Origin: Astrocystis sublimbata
Taxonomy: Eukaryota > Ascomycota > Sordariomycetes > Xylariales > Xylariaceae
Assembly: GCA_022453515.1 (NCBI GenBank)
Contig: JAJNNY010000078.1
Location: 81,684-145,683, forward strand
Direction: 5' to 3'
Length of the DNA stretch: 64,000 bases
The notes below the pieces were generated by a model, which ran no database searches, was not told the origin of the DNA, and saw only the letters and a list, made by a program, of their open reading frames with translations. The position numbers were made by a program, and so were the translations under genes. Below, piece by piece: positions 35,701-48,268 of this stretch (the stretch's first letter is position 1; every line of letters begins with the position of its first letter).

Positions 35701-38284
35701 ATATAAATGTGTGCGACCGTAGGCAGAAGTATACTAGGTACTTAGGTTATGCTCAATTCTAACCCCAGACACAAGTTCCAATATTCACATTCGGTTATTA
35801 AACAACCACCCACCCCGGCGCCAAGGGGGTGGTGTCTCTGTTTCGGGAATGAAGATAGATAGGTGACCGTGCAACATGACATATGCGGTACCCATCTCGC
35901 CCACTCCAGGCCCATCATATGGCCTCGTTAGGTAAGCATCTTGTTCGGGCCTCTCGGCTATTTTTACTCGGATTCGAGCGAGCGAGTGGGCAAATGCCAA
36001 ACACATGGGATCAATGGGATCGAAACTGGCCGACTGGCGACTGAAGGTACCACCTTATTCATCTTCATCGGGTATCCGTAGCCATTCTACCTATCTCCGA
36101 TTCAACCACGTACTCTCTGAACCAAAGCATACCTCCATATAGGCTATCACAGACCGAATTCGGCAATCGCTGACAAACCGTCTACATGAATTTATAAATA
36201 ATTGTGATACTAGATAGGCGATACTATACAAAGCGCGTGGAATGGCCGATAGGATTGCTATGTAATATCGTCACTATGCGTTTCTGCAGCAGCTCGCTTG
36301 GCACCCGTGCTTACTTACAGCTCGCAGACTTACCTACAGTACGAGGGATGGCACATGCCGCCCGAGAAAGTTGTTTCGGGAGCCGAATTGTTTCTACCGT
36401 GCCTACCTACTCCTCACCTTAAAGAACTGACTCGGCAGGTCTCAGTTCACCGGTACGGTATGATACATAGAATACCGAATCCCTCACCACGAGAGATTAT
36501 TTCGGGATCCCTTTGAGTTTGACCCGGCCGGCAGCTTATGTATGCCCAGCCGTGGCTAGCTAGTAATTGCGCATCTCGGCCGATACAATTCTGCACTTAA
36601 AGTCTTACACACCTACGGAAACCAAGACACTAAATTCTAAAGGCCGATACGGGACTATATATATATAAATCGTATGTCATCCATTCATCCATCTCCTGAC
36701 AAAAACGGAGGAGCAAACGCGCATCTCCGCCAGCCACCTCCGCACGCCATAGATAGACAGATACCCGTTGAAGTCACAGACACAGGCACAGGGCCCAGAT
36801 TGTGAGGGGATCTTGCCTCGTGTGTGCATATGTAGGAATACAGCTTGTGCGTGCGGGTAACTCCGTGCTTCGACTGGGCCGCCTGATCATGGACGTCGAT
36901 ATCCGAGTCCCGACGCTAGACGCGATAACCTGGAAAATACGTACAATACATGTAAAGTATGTCATTGTTTGTTTGTTTGTTTGGTTGGTTGCGCAAATGC
37001 CGGTCTCACTCGAGGTTGGGAACATCGCCCATCACGCTGCAGATCACATATTCTGCTCCGAACGGCAGCCGTCGACTTAATGAAACAAACCGGACTCGCC
37101 CACCAAAGAAAATACCTACAATGTAGGTAAGCTACAGCAGCGGTGGTTGATAAGGGGGCAAAGTTGAACTGCAATCGGACACCGAGTGATGATAGCTAAA
37201 GCTATCTATCTGTGCGCCCGTAAGATTTTATATGCTGTGCCCCAATCCGCAATCCTTGATGTCTCAGTGCAGGAGGATGCACACGACTACTGCCTACCTA
37301 TCTGCACGGCTGGAGATGCTAGAAGCGGTAATTCAGCAGAATTCCGGAGTTTGCCTCGCGAAGGGAATACAACAACCTAGCGATGAACATTAGACACAAG
37401 ACAAATCACCCAATCTCATCGTCGATATCCTAGACACAAGTTCGAAGTAAAGTAGATGACACACTTTGAAGTGCTACAAATGCTGTACCTACTTACCTTA
37501 GGTACTTACCTAGTATATCAATTGCTACGCTACAAAGCATGATTCACCGAAAAAAGGCTCATAGCTCAACCCAGCAAGTCCTATCACATCACAGCTATCT
37601 ACCTGTAGCTGTTGGCCTGCATTCGCTTCTGCTGTAACGTAACGCCTCGATGCAATCTGACCACGATGGCGCAATAACGGATAGGATAGTCCAGGTCACT
37701 ATTTTCACCATTTTAGCACCTAATGGGGTAATTGTGATTATAATAATAAATAGAACAATGACCACAACCACAGTCCCGCATAGCTGGGATCTGAACTGAA
37801 AGAGGGTCAAAAAGAACCCCGCTGTGACTTCACCGTCGACTATTCCAGTTCCCTCACCGAAGTTGGCCGCGGACCAGACCCCCTCGACCCTTTCCTTTGA
37901 AGCTCCGGTTAGGTAGGTTACGGAGTTGGTAAGTTGGTTGGTCCTTAGGTAGGTGGGCGTCTACCACATGCAGTTGGTGGTTTAATTGCCCACAGCTGGG
38001 CAGCACACCAAAAGTAAAGGCACTAGACCAGTCTCAGCCTAGCTCAAATAGCATTACACCCCGGATTGGACCCCTGTCATCCAGCAAGCGCAAGTAAGCT
38101 CCTGAGCAACAGCATCAAAGAAACGACCAACGACAAACGACACTGTTCGCGATCAGCCAGCAAACTGCAACCAAACCAACCGCATCTGCGAGATAATCAA
38201 CGACTCGGACCCGACGGCATCGACGGAACGCACTTGCATATCACTCACCCTTACTCTCTCCCCCATCTTACACCACACCGCACC
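32798..38284. other. 5.5 kb gene-free stretch between divergent Med12 and Asterix genes
   Basis: This is the longest stretch without a gene. The first 600 bases (to about 33400) are GC-rich and purine-biased on the plus strand and are the likely Med12 promoter and 5' leader; a 184-codon frame there on the minus strand has only Pro/Ser/Arg-rich composition. At 34320-34350 and 34460-34490 there are CAG and CTGCGA trinucleotide-like repeats. I see no tRNA, rRNA or family-bearing frame in the rest. Confidence 0.5.
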
Positions 38285-39132
38285 ATGGCGACAAAGAAGG
38301 ACATGCGTCGCCCGGACCTGAGTAAGTTAATGATTGATTTGACCAGATAGATAGCCCGTTCCGCTCCCTTGCGCGCTTGGTTGGTACCTATCGCGCGCAT
38401 TGCATTCGTCCACGAATCGCATCGCGATGTATGCATGGCAGCCCAAAGCGACGGGCCGCGATGGACGCGCCTGAATCCATAAGGACAACAATGCAAGATC
38501 AGCGAGCGCAAGGCTAACAGCAATGCGCCAGTCGTGCCGTACCAGGAGCCGCCCGTCGGAAAGGACGAGAGCCCCGACTTCTCGTCGACGCTGTCGTCCA
38601 CGATGCCCATGGCCGCCATCTTCACGCGCAACCGATACATTGGATGGTACGTACCTCGCATCCCCATTTCGATTTCGTCTTCGCAACTTCTCCATCTTGC
38701 CTGCAAGAGCAACGAAAAGCTTCGAGGCCACCTACCTACGTACCCCTACGAACAGAGCAGAAGAGAACAAGACAGATCCAGGCGGAAATAGTGCCAAAGA
38801 CATCCCCATCCTCCGCGAAAACGTAGAAAAAATAAACAAGACTGGCTAACATCGCGCTTCCGAATTCGCAGGGGCGCCGTCGTCTTCAGCATGCAGAGCT
38901 GGCTAGGCGAGAGCGAGGCCTCAACCCAGAGCCAGAGCACGCCGGGCTACTTCAGCGTCGGCATGTCGCGTAAGCCTACCCTATACTGAGCTCATGATAT
39001 ACTGATTGGCTACTTACTGATTCGATTGCCGACACGACAACAGTCATGGCCCTAGCCGTCACCTACCTCCCCATCTTCATGCCGCCCGTACCAGGCCAGG
39101 CCCAGCCTCCCGCGCCCGCCGCTGCCGCGTAG
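38285..39132 (+). CDS. Asterix/WDR83OS homologue, PAT complex subunit
   Basis: Four small exons, 38285-38321, 38532-38646, 38872-38969 and 39044-39132, give 112 residues, close to the usual 106-115 of the family. Order: a charged N terminus (MATKKDMRRPDL), the conserved IVPYQEPP segment, DFSSTLSSTMPMAAIFTRNRYIGW before the first hydrophobic segment, then YFSVGMSLMALAVTYLPIFMPP as the second, and a Pro/Ala tail. The first intron uses the AG at 38530-38531 rather than the one at 38519-38520, because only the former keeps VPYQEP in frame. In animals Asterix with CCDC47 forms the PAT chaperone at the ER translocon and shields polar transmembrane helices during insertion. The role here is by homology. 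Confidence 0.9.
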
Positions 39133-40725
39133 AAATCGTAACGAACCGAACCGAACCGATTACGTGCTTGCTTGTATGATGGCTTATTTGGTTGATTATT
39201 TGGTTGATTGATCGGGCGTTTACGAGACTTCAGCATCGATGACCTCAGGGGTAACGAGTGTGTGTATATTATATTATATGGATAAACGATCTGGCAGGAG
39301 ACGGACACAGTGGAGAAGGTACCTTTCCCGCAGTGAAAGCGTGTAAGGACCTCACGTCCTGTATTTCCGACACGGCGGGGCGAGGGCAATGGTAATCACG
39401 GACCACGACCACGACCAGGAACTAGACTTGAACTTGGACTTGGACTCGGACTCACTTGCTTGTGCCTGGGAATGGAAAACCCGGGTCGTATGCGATGAGC
39501 GATGTTAATTACCTACTTACAAGGGCAGAAAAAGATAAAGAAGAAACTTACTACTGTGGCTGGGCAGGCAGCAGTCAGTCGGTCAGCTAGTCATATAGGG
39601 GTGCTGACTGGCTTGGCTTCTATAAAGCGTGTATATATATGTATAGAAAGAAAGAGAGAGGAAGACCTGGCACTCTGGGGAAGAATTCAATAATGTCCCC
39701 TTCCTGCCACATACAGTTGCAAATGCCTACCTACTACTATAAATTAAACATCAAATTAAATATCCTATAGTCACTAACTAACATCCATATATCCATACAT
39801 CTATCTATCTACGCCTAGGTGAGCTGAGCTGGTCTCCAGAGTCTAGAGTTTGGAGTTTAGTATGTATCTCAGCTTTAAACCAAATCAAACCAGTATTAAT
39901 TATCACCCCAAAGCTTTCTTTCCCCCTGATTACTTACTAGATGATATATCCGCTCGATAATTATCAATACACTAACTATATTTACACCACTCCATTAACT
40001 CCCTCCCAGTCCAGATTCACGGAAAGAAAGACAAGTTCCCAGTTCCAAGCTCCAAGTGATTCATCCGTACCTAGATACGTAGGTAGCTTTCAAGTGACAA
40101 ATATATCGCTTGATCCCCTATCTTCCATTAGATTAGGCAAGTAGGTAGGTAAGTAGATAGGTAGGTAGGTATCCAAGTACGAATTGAACAGAAATCAAAA
40201 TCATTATTATATTTTTCTTGCTTGCTTGTCCCGTAGGCCCAACAAGCCCAAGCCCAAGCCAACTCCAAGCTAATGCGAAGAGGGACCTCCACCTCCACCT
40301 CCTCACCTCACCTACGAGGCTACAACTGAACGTGAGAATGAATGGCCAGGCCTCCTTTACTTTACTTTGCTTCACGTTACACCCCCCCTGCGCCATTCCA
40401 GTCCAATCCCAGCCCCAGCCCCAGCCAAACCATCCCGATCCACGACCACCTTCACCTTCACCTTCCCTCTCCAGCTTTGAGCTACCTAGAGAAGTAGATT
40501 ATCAAGAGGAGACAAGAAGGTCCTCATGCCGATCGTACACACAAGTTGCCTCCCTCCCTCCCTCCCTCTCTCAAGCCTTAATCCCCGAGTCCCAGATAAT
40601 CTGCCACATACCCCTCCTATTTACAATACACTGGCAAATTAGGTACATACCAAGAACATCAGCTCGCAGCAATAATTTTCTGCCCTCCCCTATCATCTTT
40701 CTTTTGATCTTCCACTTGGGCCCCC
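39133..40725. other. Gene-free stretch between convergent genes
   Basis: No gene seen. It holds AGGTAGGT/AAGTAGAT repeats at 40137-40171, a CCCT tract at about 40549-40568, and TATA-rich segments at 39630-39645 and 39770-39810. Both neighbours end here. Confidence 0.5.
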
Positions 40726-43343
40726 CTAATCCTCGTCGAAAATCTGGTACGTATTCTGCAATATCGTATCCACAGCCCTAACCTGCCACGCGGCATCGGC
40801 GATATTCGAGCCAGGCGCAGTGCCCATGAGCGTCGGGCCAAACACAATCGACAGATTCTGAGAGTTCATGCGATTCACCGCACTATTATCCATGACCCGA
40901 TGCAGATGCAGCGTCAACGCTCTCAGCGTTGCATAATTCGGGTCCGGCAGGCCGTTAATGATAGCATGCATGCTATCTCGTCTCACGATATCGTCGTCGT
41001 GCTTCGCCGCGTCGATGAAGGCGCCGTAGTTCTCGGATGTCAATAGGGGGTCGGGGAGATCGCGGAGGAACTGCTTCAGCAGGCCGGCAACACTATTGAC
41101 GTCGTGGAAGAAGTTCTCCGGGTTGCGGAAGTCTAAGATGTGGGATTCCTGGTCTGCATAAAACAACAACACAAATTAGCAAATGAACAGAATGACGTAG
41201 TGATTGGGAAACGGGGTTGTTGAACGTACCCGTATCAAATAGATTCTTCAGTTTGGCAACATGTGTCGCGGACCCAGATAGACGGTAAATGCCCTCCACG
41301 GCCAGACCGTACAAGTCGACCGCCTGTATACACTGGTGCACAACCATAGGAACGGCAAATTGATCGCGCTCATACAGTCGCGCGAGAGAGACACCGAACA
41401 CTTGCTTGCCACCTCCACCACTACCACCACCAGAGTTGCCGAATGTCCGGGGAGGTGGTGACGCTGCGCGTGCGGCCAATTCGTTTGGCGGCGTATAGGC
41501 ACTTGGTCCACCCAGCTGTTGCTGGGGAGATTGTCTCCCTGAAGTTTGGAATGGGAGCGCACCGAGCTGTGGCGGGCCACCTTGGCTGCTCATAGGGCTG
41601 CTTATACCGCCGTTGAATCGTGACTGCTGAGAAGAAAAGGCCTGTGTCGAATTCCGCGCGTTGTACGGTTGGTGTTGCGGTTGCATGTTAGACTGGGTCA
41701 GCATGGCCCCGTGGCTGTAGCTTCTCTCGTGTCCTAGGCCGGATGATGTTCGCTGAGCAGGTGTAGTTGAAGGGTGACCGTAACTTTGGGCCGACGCGCC
41801 CTGCGTCATAGGGGATGCTGTATCAAACGTAGATGTCTTCCCTAATGATCCAGTAAGGGGAAGCTGGGTTTGGAGAGGTGGTAAATTTTGATGTGAGGAC
41901 TGTGGCCTCGCTGTCGGTTGCTGGGGTTGTGGTACGGTATTGATGGTCATGCCATGCTGAGGGTTGAGGACCTGAACTTTGTCAATATGCGGAGTCTTTC
42001 GGACGGGCACCCAGTAGGATAGTCGACATACCGGATTTCGCTCATATCTAGGCTCAGACGTTTTGGCTGGGAGTTTGGTGTGAAAGCTACTTATGAAGTC
42101 TTCGAGATCTTTGGAATTATTTATAGAATGGATTACTTCCTTCAGACTGTGTGAGTTTTGGCTTTGGTAGTGAGAGTTCTTCAATGGGCTGATGACGAGC
42201 CCATTGCTGAGAAGCAGTTTCTCATTGAACGACGCTACCCATGGATTGTCAGCCATTGCCCCAAGTCCTTAAAGGGAACTGCGATTGCGTCTTGTGCTTA
42301 CCGAATTTCTGTAGCTGTAATGTCGTGCCAGAATCGCATTCCCTAATGAGATCCTGCAGCGCCCGAATTGCCTCTGGCCGTGTATTCGATTCCATGACAG
42401 CCTTCTCAGACTGAAACGTCTCGACCTTGCCCTTGTAGTCGGTATCGGCGGCCTGGGTCTTGTGCAAGAGATACTCTTCTTGCTGCGCAGCATTCTTGGA
42501 TCCTTTGAAGCCCAAGACTCGCGAGCCTTGCCTCGCCTCTCCGGTCCTTACGCGTTCGTATTCGTCGGCCAATGCGTCGTACTTGGCCTTGGACTTGCGC
42601 ATGGCGGACTCGATATCCATCAGCCGCTGCTCAGCAGCCATGCCGTTCGCCTTCCATCCCTTGCGATGTTTCTCTGCCACGGCTGATACCTCGAGGAGAT
42701 CTTCGTGCATTTGATGTAACGATAGGGCGAACTGGGTGCCGTTCTCGGCCATGCGGTCGTGTATGGTGAGCATCTCCTCGTAGGACTTGGCAAAGGTTCC
42801 TTGTCGGTGATCGGCATGGTGAACGTTGTCCTGGCTTGACTTGCATAGCTTCTTCATTCCTCGCGCATGTTCCTCCTCAAGCACCGAGCGTTTCTTCAGG
42901 AAGATAGCGAATTCCTATACAGACACAGACATGCCATGTTAGCGACACGCTGGCAGGAGAAGGGAAAGCCAGGCAAGGCAAGGCAAGGCAACTCACCTTG
43001 GCCGAAGCGATGCTTTGCTTCAGACGGGTCAGAAGTGTAGATATGCCGATCTATGACAGGAACATGATTAGCCACAGTCGTTATCACGATGTGCGAGGCT
43101 GCGTACATCGGACCCCAAGACATCTTGGACTCGCTGCGAGGCCTCGGGCCTGGAGCCGTCGAAGGGGCCGGTTGGGCTTGTCTCACTGTTGGCGGCGGGC
43201 GGGGCGCCGACGGCAGAGGGGACAGGACTCGGGGCATAGTCGGGGGCAGGACTGGGAATGATGCGCGGCGACATGTTGGTGGGTTGTTCGTGATCGGGTT
43301 GGGAGGACGGGTTGTCGAGGGAGGTCCGAGCAAAGTCAGCCAT
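40726..43343 (-). CDS. RGD1: F-BAR and RhoGAP protein, Rgd1 type
   Basis: Six exons on the minus strand, 43107-43343, 42997-43050, 42302-42914, 42032-42234, 41230-41971 and 40726-41153, give 758 residues. Residues 1-79 are Pro/Ser-rich. The F-BAR domain occupies about 80-360 (STLLTRLKQSIASAKEF start, then long coiled-coil with Ala/Glu/Lys). A disordered Gln/Pro/Ser/Gly linker runs to about 560. The RhoGAP domain occupies about 562-755, with the arginine finger at Arg598 in EGIYRLSGS and the LSIVFGPTLM motif. In yeast Rgd1 stimulates GTP hydrolysis by Rho3 and Rho4 at sites of polar growth; the F-BAR part binds curved membrane. The 60-nt intron at 41972-42031 is a multiple of three without a stop, so retaining it would add 20 residues. 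I prefer splicing because the GTATGT donor, TTGAC branch and CAG are good and the flanking residues then match the family. Confidence 0.9.
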
Positions 43344-45785
43344 GATGGTGGTGGGCAGGCGTCGGCGTCGGCGGGTCGGCGAAACTTGATATTAGATTTA
43401 AGGTTACGTAGGTGAGGGTGCGGTTACGACGTGGGCGACGTGGGCTGCTGGCGGGCGGGCAGCAAGGGACCGGGCCACGGGGGGTTCCAATCCTTGTCTT
43501 GTCCAGATCTCTCTGTCTGCTCGTAACAGGCGACAGGCACAAGAGCCCAGGAGGTCGGCGGCGGTATACCTGGTGGGCAAGGTATCCCAGATGGCTGGTA
43601 TGGTTATGTCGCAGCTGCTATTACACGAGCACTACTAGGTACACCGCAACGTACGTACGGACCTGCGAGTATAGGTGCCTAGGTAGCTTATGCAGCTAGC
43701 CGACGCAGTGGGAGGCGACAGATGGATCGATAGTGACCAGAGTGATCCAGAGTGAGACGGAGACCCGACTCAAAGCGGCTCGCTGGCGGTGTTCGCTGCG
43801 GTTCTGGTGCCTGTTGCGGCTCGTGGGACAGTGAAACGTGAGAGTGCGTCGGCTGTTCATGCACCGCGGATCATTGGCTTGTCACAGCGGAGAGACTGGC
43901 TGGCTGGCTATTAGCTGGTTGGCTGTGTGCGGTAAGCAGTCTCGTGGTGTCGTTTTCGTTGGATGCTGTGTCGGACGTTGGATGATCAATGGATCAATAA
44001 TCGAAGTTGGACGGTCTTGGGCGCATGCGATACACATACGTGTACAGGCCGAGCGAGCTACGCATAAAACCCTGGTCGAAGCGAATGTGAAGTACCTATT
44101 AATAGTTCCAGTCTGCTTTGATGAAGCAATCGGGTACCAAGACGGTGGCACTCATGCGACGGTGAGCCTGAGCGAGACGAGAGCCAGCAAACCCAAACGA
44201 CCAACACGGCTGCTGGTTTGTTGCGATTTGACAGTTGTTTGTTCTCGCAGCTCAATACCGGCAATACCCATGCAGTGCAGAATAAGGTAAGTAATTGGGC
44301 GTGAGGCAGCATCGACGAGGCCAGCGGCTGGGCCAATGATCTGGGGGCCCGTTTGGGATGGCGTGGTGGATGAGGGTCCTGCTGCTCACCTGGGCAGGCT
44401 TAGGGGCTTGGGCTGGGATGCTGGGGTACAGGGAACTGCCAGTTCGTTAGCGGCACTTTCTGAGCCCTCAATCGAGGTACTTAGGTACTTACTTACTTAG
44501 ACCTACACTCCAGGCTATCTGCTCACTTACACTTACACTTCACATGTCTATAGCGAACATTTAGTAATCATTGAACAAACAAACAACCATCCGATCTCTT
44601 CTTCACCGTTGCACAAACGGGAGCTTCTTCGGGTGATATCGACCCTACAATCTTAATTCCAAACTTCTGCGTGTTGCATGCGCAACCAGCCGTCACGTCA
44701 TTCTCTTCGCTAGAGCCCGGGCCACTGGTGGTCCCGCGTTTTCGATGTAACGCTTGTAACACGGCGCTAGAGAATTGAGCCGATGCAACTTCTTCCTCGG
44801 TCCTATCCACGTGCCATCTACCTCGCCATTGGAGAGTGTGAAAATGGGGATGGCCGTGGGGATTTCAAGATAGCGGATTGTGGAGAGAGAGAGAGTCCCA
44901 GCCGATAAATCTACATGGATATATATCAGACTACATGAAACTCGCCCTTGCTGCCACCGCGGGGATACTTGAGCATCCGAACACCAGCCAAAGTCATCTT
45001 CGGATTTAAAGGTATCATGAATGCATCGGAGTATACCGACTATTTCACTTTTACTATCTACACTAGCTGCTTACATTGGTTCGAACTGCACATATATAGT
45101 TACTATATAAAATAATGTGTGACATACATTGGTTGATATTCGCCAAGACCAGTGCTGCCTCGTCTCCATGTTGCACGCGGCGCTTCAGAGCAAAAAGGCT
45201 AAGTGAGGTTCACCGCGAGTTTCTTCTATGCTCTCTACTCAGTGTATAGGAATATCCACCAAATGCTACCTCGCCTAGAGAATCAGTATCAGCACTCATC
45301 CCCACCAGACAGACTGTATCATGAGCTGTACTGAGTGAGCCAACGGGAGCTCACCTTACCTAGACATGAGAACTTCGGGTCAATCCGTTTTATACTATCC
45401 CTGCCCTTACCTCACAGAATATTACACTGAACAAATCGCATTAGGAAGGCCTCACTAAGTACAAGGGTCATCGAGAATCCCACTTCGGATCTTGTCTGGA
45501 ATGCATCCGAGATCAAGCTTAAAGGCATCCCTATCGAGTCATGGGAAGCAGAGCGCTTCGTGTTACAAGAGGCCGCAACGTTTCTGGGGGTATCATGACT
45601 TCCGGCACAGCTCTTCCAGCTACCTAATCTAAAAATACCAGCTAGGCCATCAATCAGCTCTCTTCTACTCCGTTCCACGTTCAATAGGTACTAGAACAAA
45701 ACACAAGGAATATAATATCCCAGCTGATTAGGTAAGGGTAAGTAAGAAAGACAAGGTGAGCAGAGAAAAAAGGCAAAAACATATC
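43344..45785. other. Gene-free stretch
   Basis: The first several hundred bases are the probable promoter of the RhoGAP gene. No gene was found in the rest. Open frames at 43838-44290 (+) and 44568-44810 and 45412-45684 (-) have no recognisable family and no splice partners. AGGTACTT-type motifs occur at 44475-44505. Confidence 0.5.
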
Positions 45786-45856
45786 TCCGGTACGGGGAAT
45801 CGAACCCCGAGCCCCGCGATGAAAACGCGGTATGTTAGCCGTTACACTATACCGGA
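45786..45856 (-). tRNA. tRNA-Glu(UUC)
   Basis: On the minus strand the 71-nt sequence folds as a standard cloverleaf. There are seven acceptor pairs (TCCGGTA with TACCGGA), a D arm with TAGTGTAACGGCTA, an anticodon stem CCGCG/CGCGG with loop TTTTCAT giving anticodon TTC (reads GAA), and a T arm GGGG-TTCGATT-CCCC. There is no intron. A T-run lies within 15 nt after the 3' end, fitting Pol III termination. Confidence 0.97.
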
Positions 45857-46930
45857 CTGGTTGTACATGACTAGTATCTCCTCCATGCTTTGAATAAAGT
45901 GCAAACTATCTAGATATACATCAATCCCTGGTGTCCAGTGCCACCAGCCATGTAGTAACGGAGATGCGACGGGATTCCAAAACCTATCGGGAAAACGCTA
46001 CAGCATGTTCAATGTACAGTGTCTGTCTGATGGTTCTCAAATGCAACCAACGACTGTGTTGAATTGTTACTTCGACGCAAATTCGATTCACGGGATAGAT
46101 TTAGGCCATCTCAGAGTGCAAGCTCCTAAGCCGTCTTCGATAGCAAAGATACATGCACACACCGATGCGGTTCTCGACAAACAATAAGGCATGGGCTTAG
46201 CCTGCCTTATTCTATCCTTCTTTCATCTCATCTACATCTGTCAGCGCAGCAGTTAGTGTTTGACTGTCCCGTCCTGCCTGATCAAATATGCTTTCCATGT
46301 TGGCTTCTCCCCTGCGCTTGTGAATCGTTTGTTGGATATTGAGCGCGGATATCGGAGCCAATGAGTTAGACCCGATGCAGAGCTTAAAACGTATGTGATT
46401 TGTGTTGAGTGTGTTTGTGTGGGTGTGTGTGCATGCTTGAGAATCTGCGCAGGGGTAGACAAGGCCTCCTCCCTTCAGTCAGTCAGTGAATCATTTTGAG
46501 CTCAAGTTCAGGGGGCGACTTACAACGATGTCAACCGGTATCTTGCCCTAAATATTTGTTAAGCGTGATAGATCTTGGTAAGTACGCCGGTTGGACAGGG
46601 TTGCTACTTGCAAGCATCCAAGGGGTCGGACGCGGTGGAAAAGACATGATCACCAGGTAAGTAAAAGTAACATCTGGACATCGAATCTATTCAGAGAATG
46701 TGTATTTCTAGAATTATAAAGGACTTAAGTCTAGCCATCATACCATACATAGCATCCTATCAATATCTCATCTGATACGGGACCAGCGAATGAGACGTAT
46801 ACCGAATCAAACAGAAACCTGTCGACGACAAAAGCCACTCAAGCGGTGATCATTGAACGAGTGCAGCAACAGACATCATGACAGATCCGCATGAAGCTTT
46901 CTAAGTGACCCAGGATAGGAGTGCAGCAGT
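45857..46930. other. Gene-free stretch downstream of the AA9 gene
   Basis: No gene seen. A GTGTGTTTGTGTGGGTGTGTGTG segment lies near 46405-46430. The remainder shows no coding or structural signal. Confidence 0.45.
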
Positions 46931-48268
46931 TTAGCAGGTCAACTAGCGCATTATTAGTATCATCGCAAAGTACAGTGGCTTTCAACAAGTGGTATCGACT
47001 CACAGGTTCAGGGCCGGGGACCTCGTAGCTGGTGAATTGGTTGTAAATCTTATGATTTCCTTGTCAGCATATCCGACTGCATATTCCGGAGTTGGTCGAT
47101 TATAAGTTTTGAGGAAGACTTACGTTGGCGGTGTAGCCGGGGTCGGTCTCCTTGAAGGCGCCGGGAATCAGGGCATAAGTCGGGTTGGCGCTGCCGGAAC
47201 CGCCGGTGACCTTGACCTGGGCTATCATGAAGAGACAAACGTCAGTATTAAGCTTTCAATTAGGTCGCAGATAGAGTCGCAAAACAATATCATCCCTCTA
47301 GAGGCAGATTTCGATCGAGTGTAGAAGAATACGTACCGCAAGAGATGTAGAACTGCGGGATTCCTGCGGGCCAGGGGTTGTGGATGGCGAGCGACTGGAT
47401 ACGCAGCAGGTACTCGCCGTCCTCAACGCACTTGGGGATCTCGTAAGTGTACGTCTCTGGAAAGCGGAATTAGCATGGGTTGTCTCGCGAGACTTCATCC
47501 GTAGTTTTCAGATCAGGAGATAGTTACTCACGTTCAAGGTCCCAAGAAGCGCTTCCGCCGTTGAAAGTAGGGCCTTTATATCTTGTCAGTGCCAGTCGCA
47601 TGTAATGACACAGTTCTATGACAGTGGGAAAAGTTACCGAAGTCCTTGATCTTGAACCATTCTCCGTCTCCGGTGTATTCCGCGGCGGCACCGGGGGCTT
47701 TGGACATGTAGCTAGGGTGAAAAGTTAGCAGCCGAGCGAGATTGCCCAGACAGCATGGAGCACACATACATAGAGATGGGTCCCTGGTGGTATACAGCCT
47801 AATATCTTCTGTAAGCATACATGTAGTAGTTCGAGAGAGCTAAGATAGCTGTCCTTACAGTGTCTAGGGTGAAACTGAAGGATTCGCCGGCTGTCATCTC
47901 AGTTGTCTCTGTGTCGCTGCCACTGGCGCCAACGTTGCATCGGAGGTCGTTCGAGTCCAAGTCTGTAGCCATATCAGCAAGCCGCCAACTCGTAGTTAGT
48001 ATGGGAGGCGATGCTTACCTGTCACGGGAGAGTTGTAGTTTGAGTTCTTCCGAACTATTTGTGAGCCTTAGTGTTAATCTTCTCAAGTGTTCCCGATTCT
48101 TTAGGTTTAGGTGCAACTAGAGTCAAGATGCAGATTTTTGGACTGCGTACTGTACTGAAATGTGTCGAACTTGGTCGTTCCAGCGGTGAGCTGCTGGAAG
48201 ATGTAGTGTGCCGAAACAGTGTTGACGGCCAGAGCCGAGACGGCAGCGAGGCTAGTGAAGCTCTTCAT
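46931..48268 (-). CDS. AA9 lytic polysaccharide monooxygenase (former GH61)
   Basis: Ten exons on the minus strand: 48151-48268, 48019-48054, 47859-47962, 47770-47798, 47638-47711, 47532-47573, 47337-47456, 47124-47221, 47004-47048 and 46931-46942. They sum to 225 residues with frame kept throughout. A 20-residue signal peptide ends in VSA, leaving His21 as the mature N terminus of the copper histidine brace. The second copper histidine is His90 (VYHQGP) and the axial tyrosine is Tyr171 in IPQFYISC, with His160 and Gln169 of the outer sphere. Cysteines at 60, 144, 174 and 225 fit the family disulfides. No cellulose-binding module follows. AA9 enzymes oxidatively cleave cellulose and some hemicelluloses. 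The last exon is only 12 nt and encodes Leu-Thr-Cys-stop, matching the usual TC end. The many small exons make this gene easy to mis-predict. Confidence 0.92.

Noticed and set aside
45412..45684. 90-codon minus-strand frame near the tRNA-Glu
   Set aside because: It has a fairly protein-like composition, but no recognisable motif and no adjoining exon in frame.
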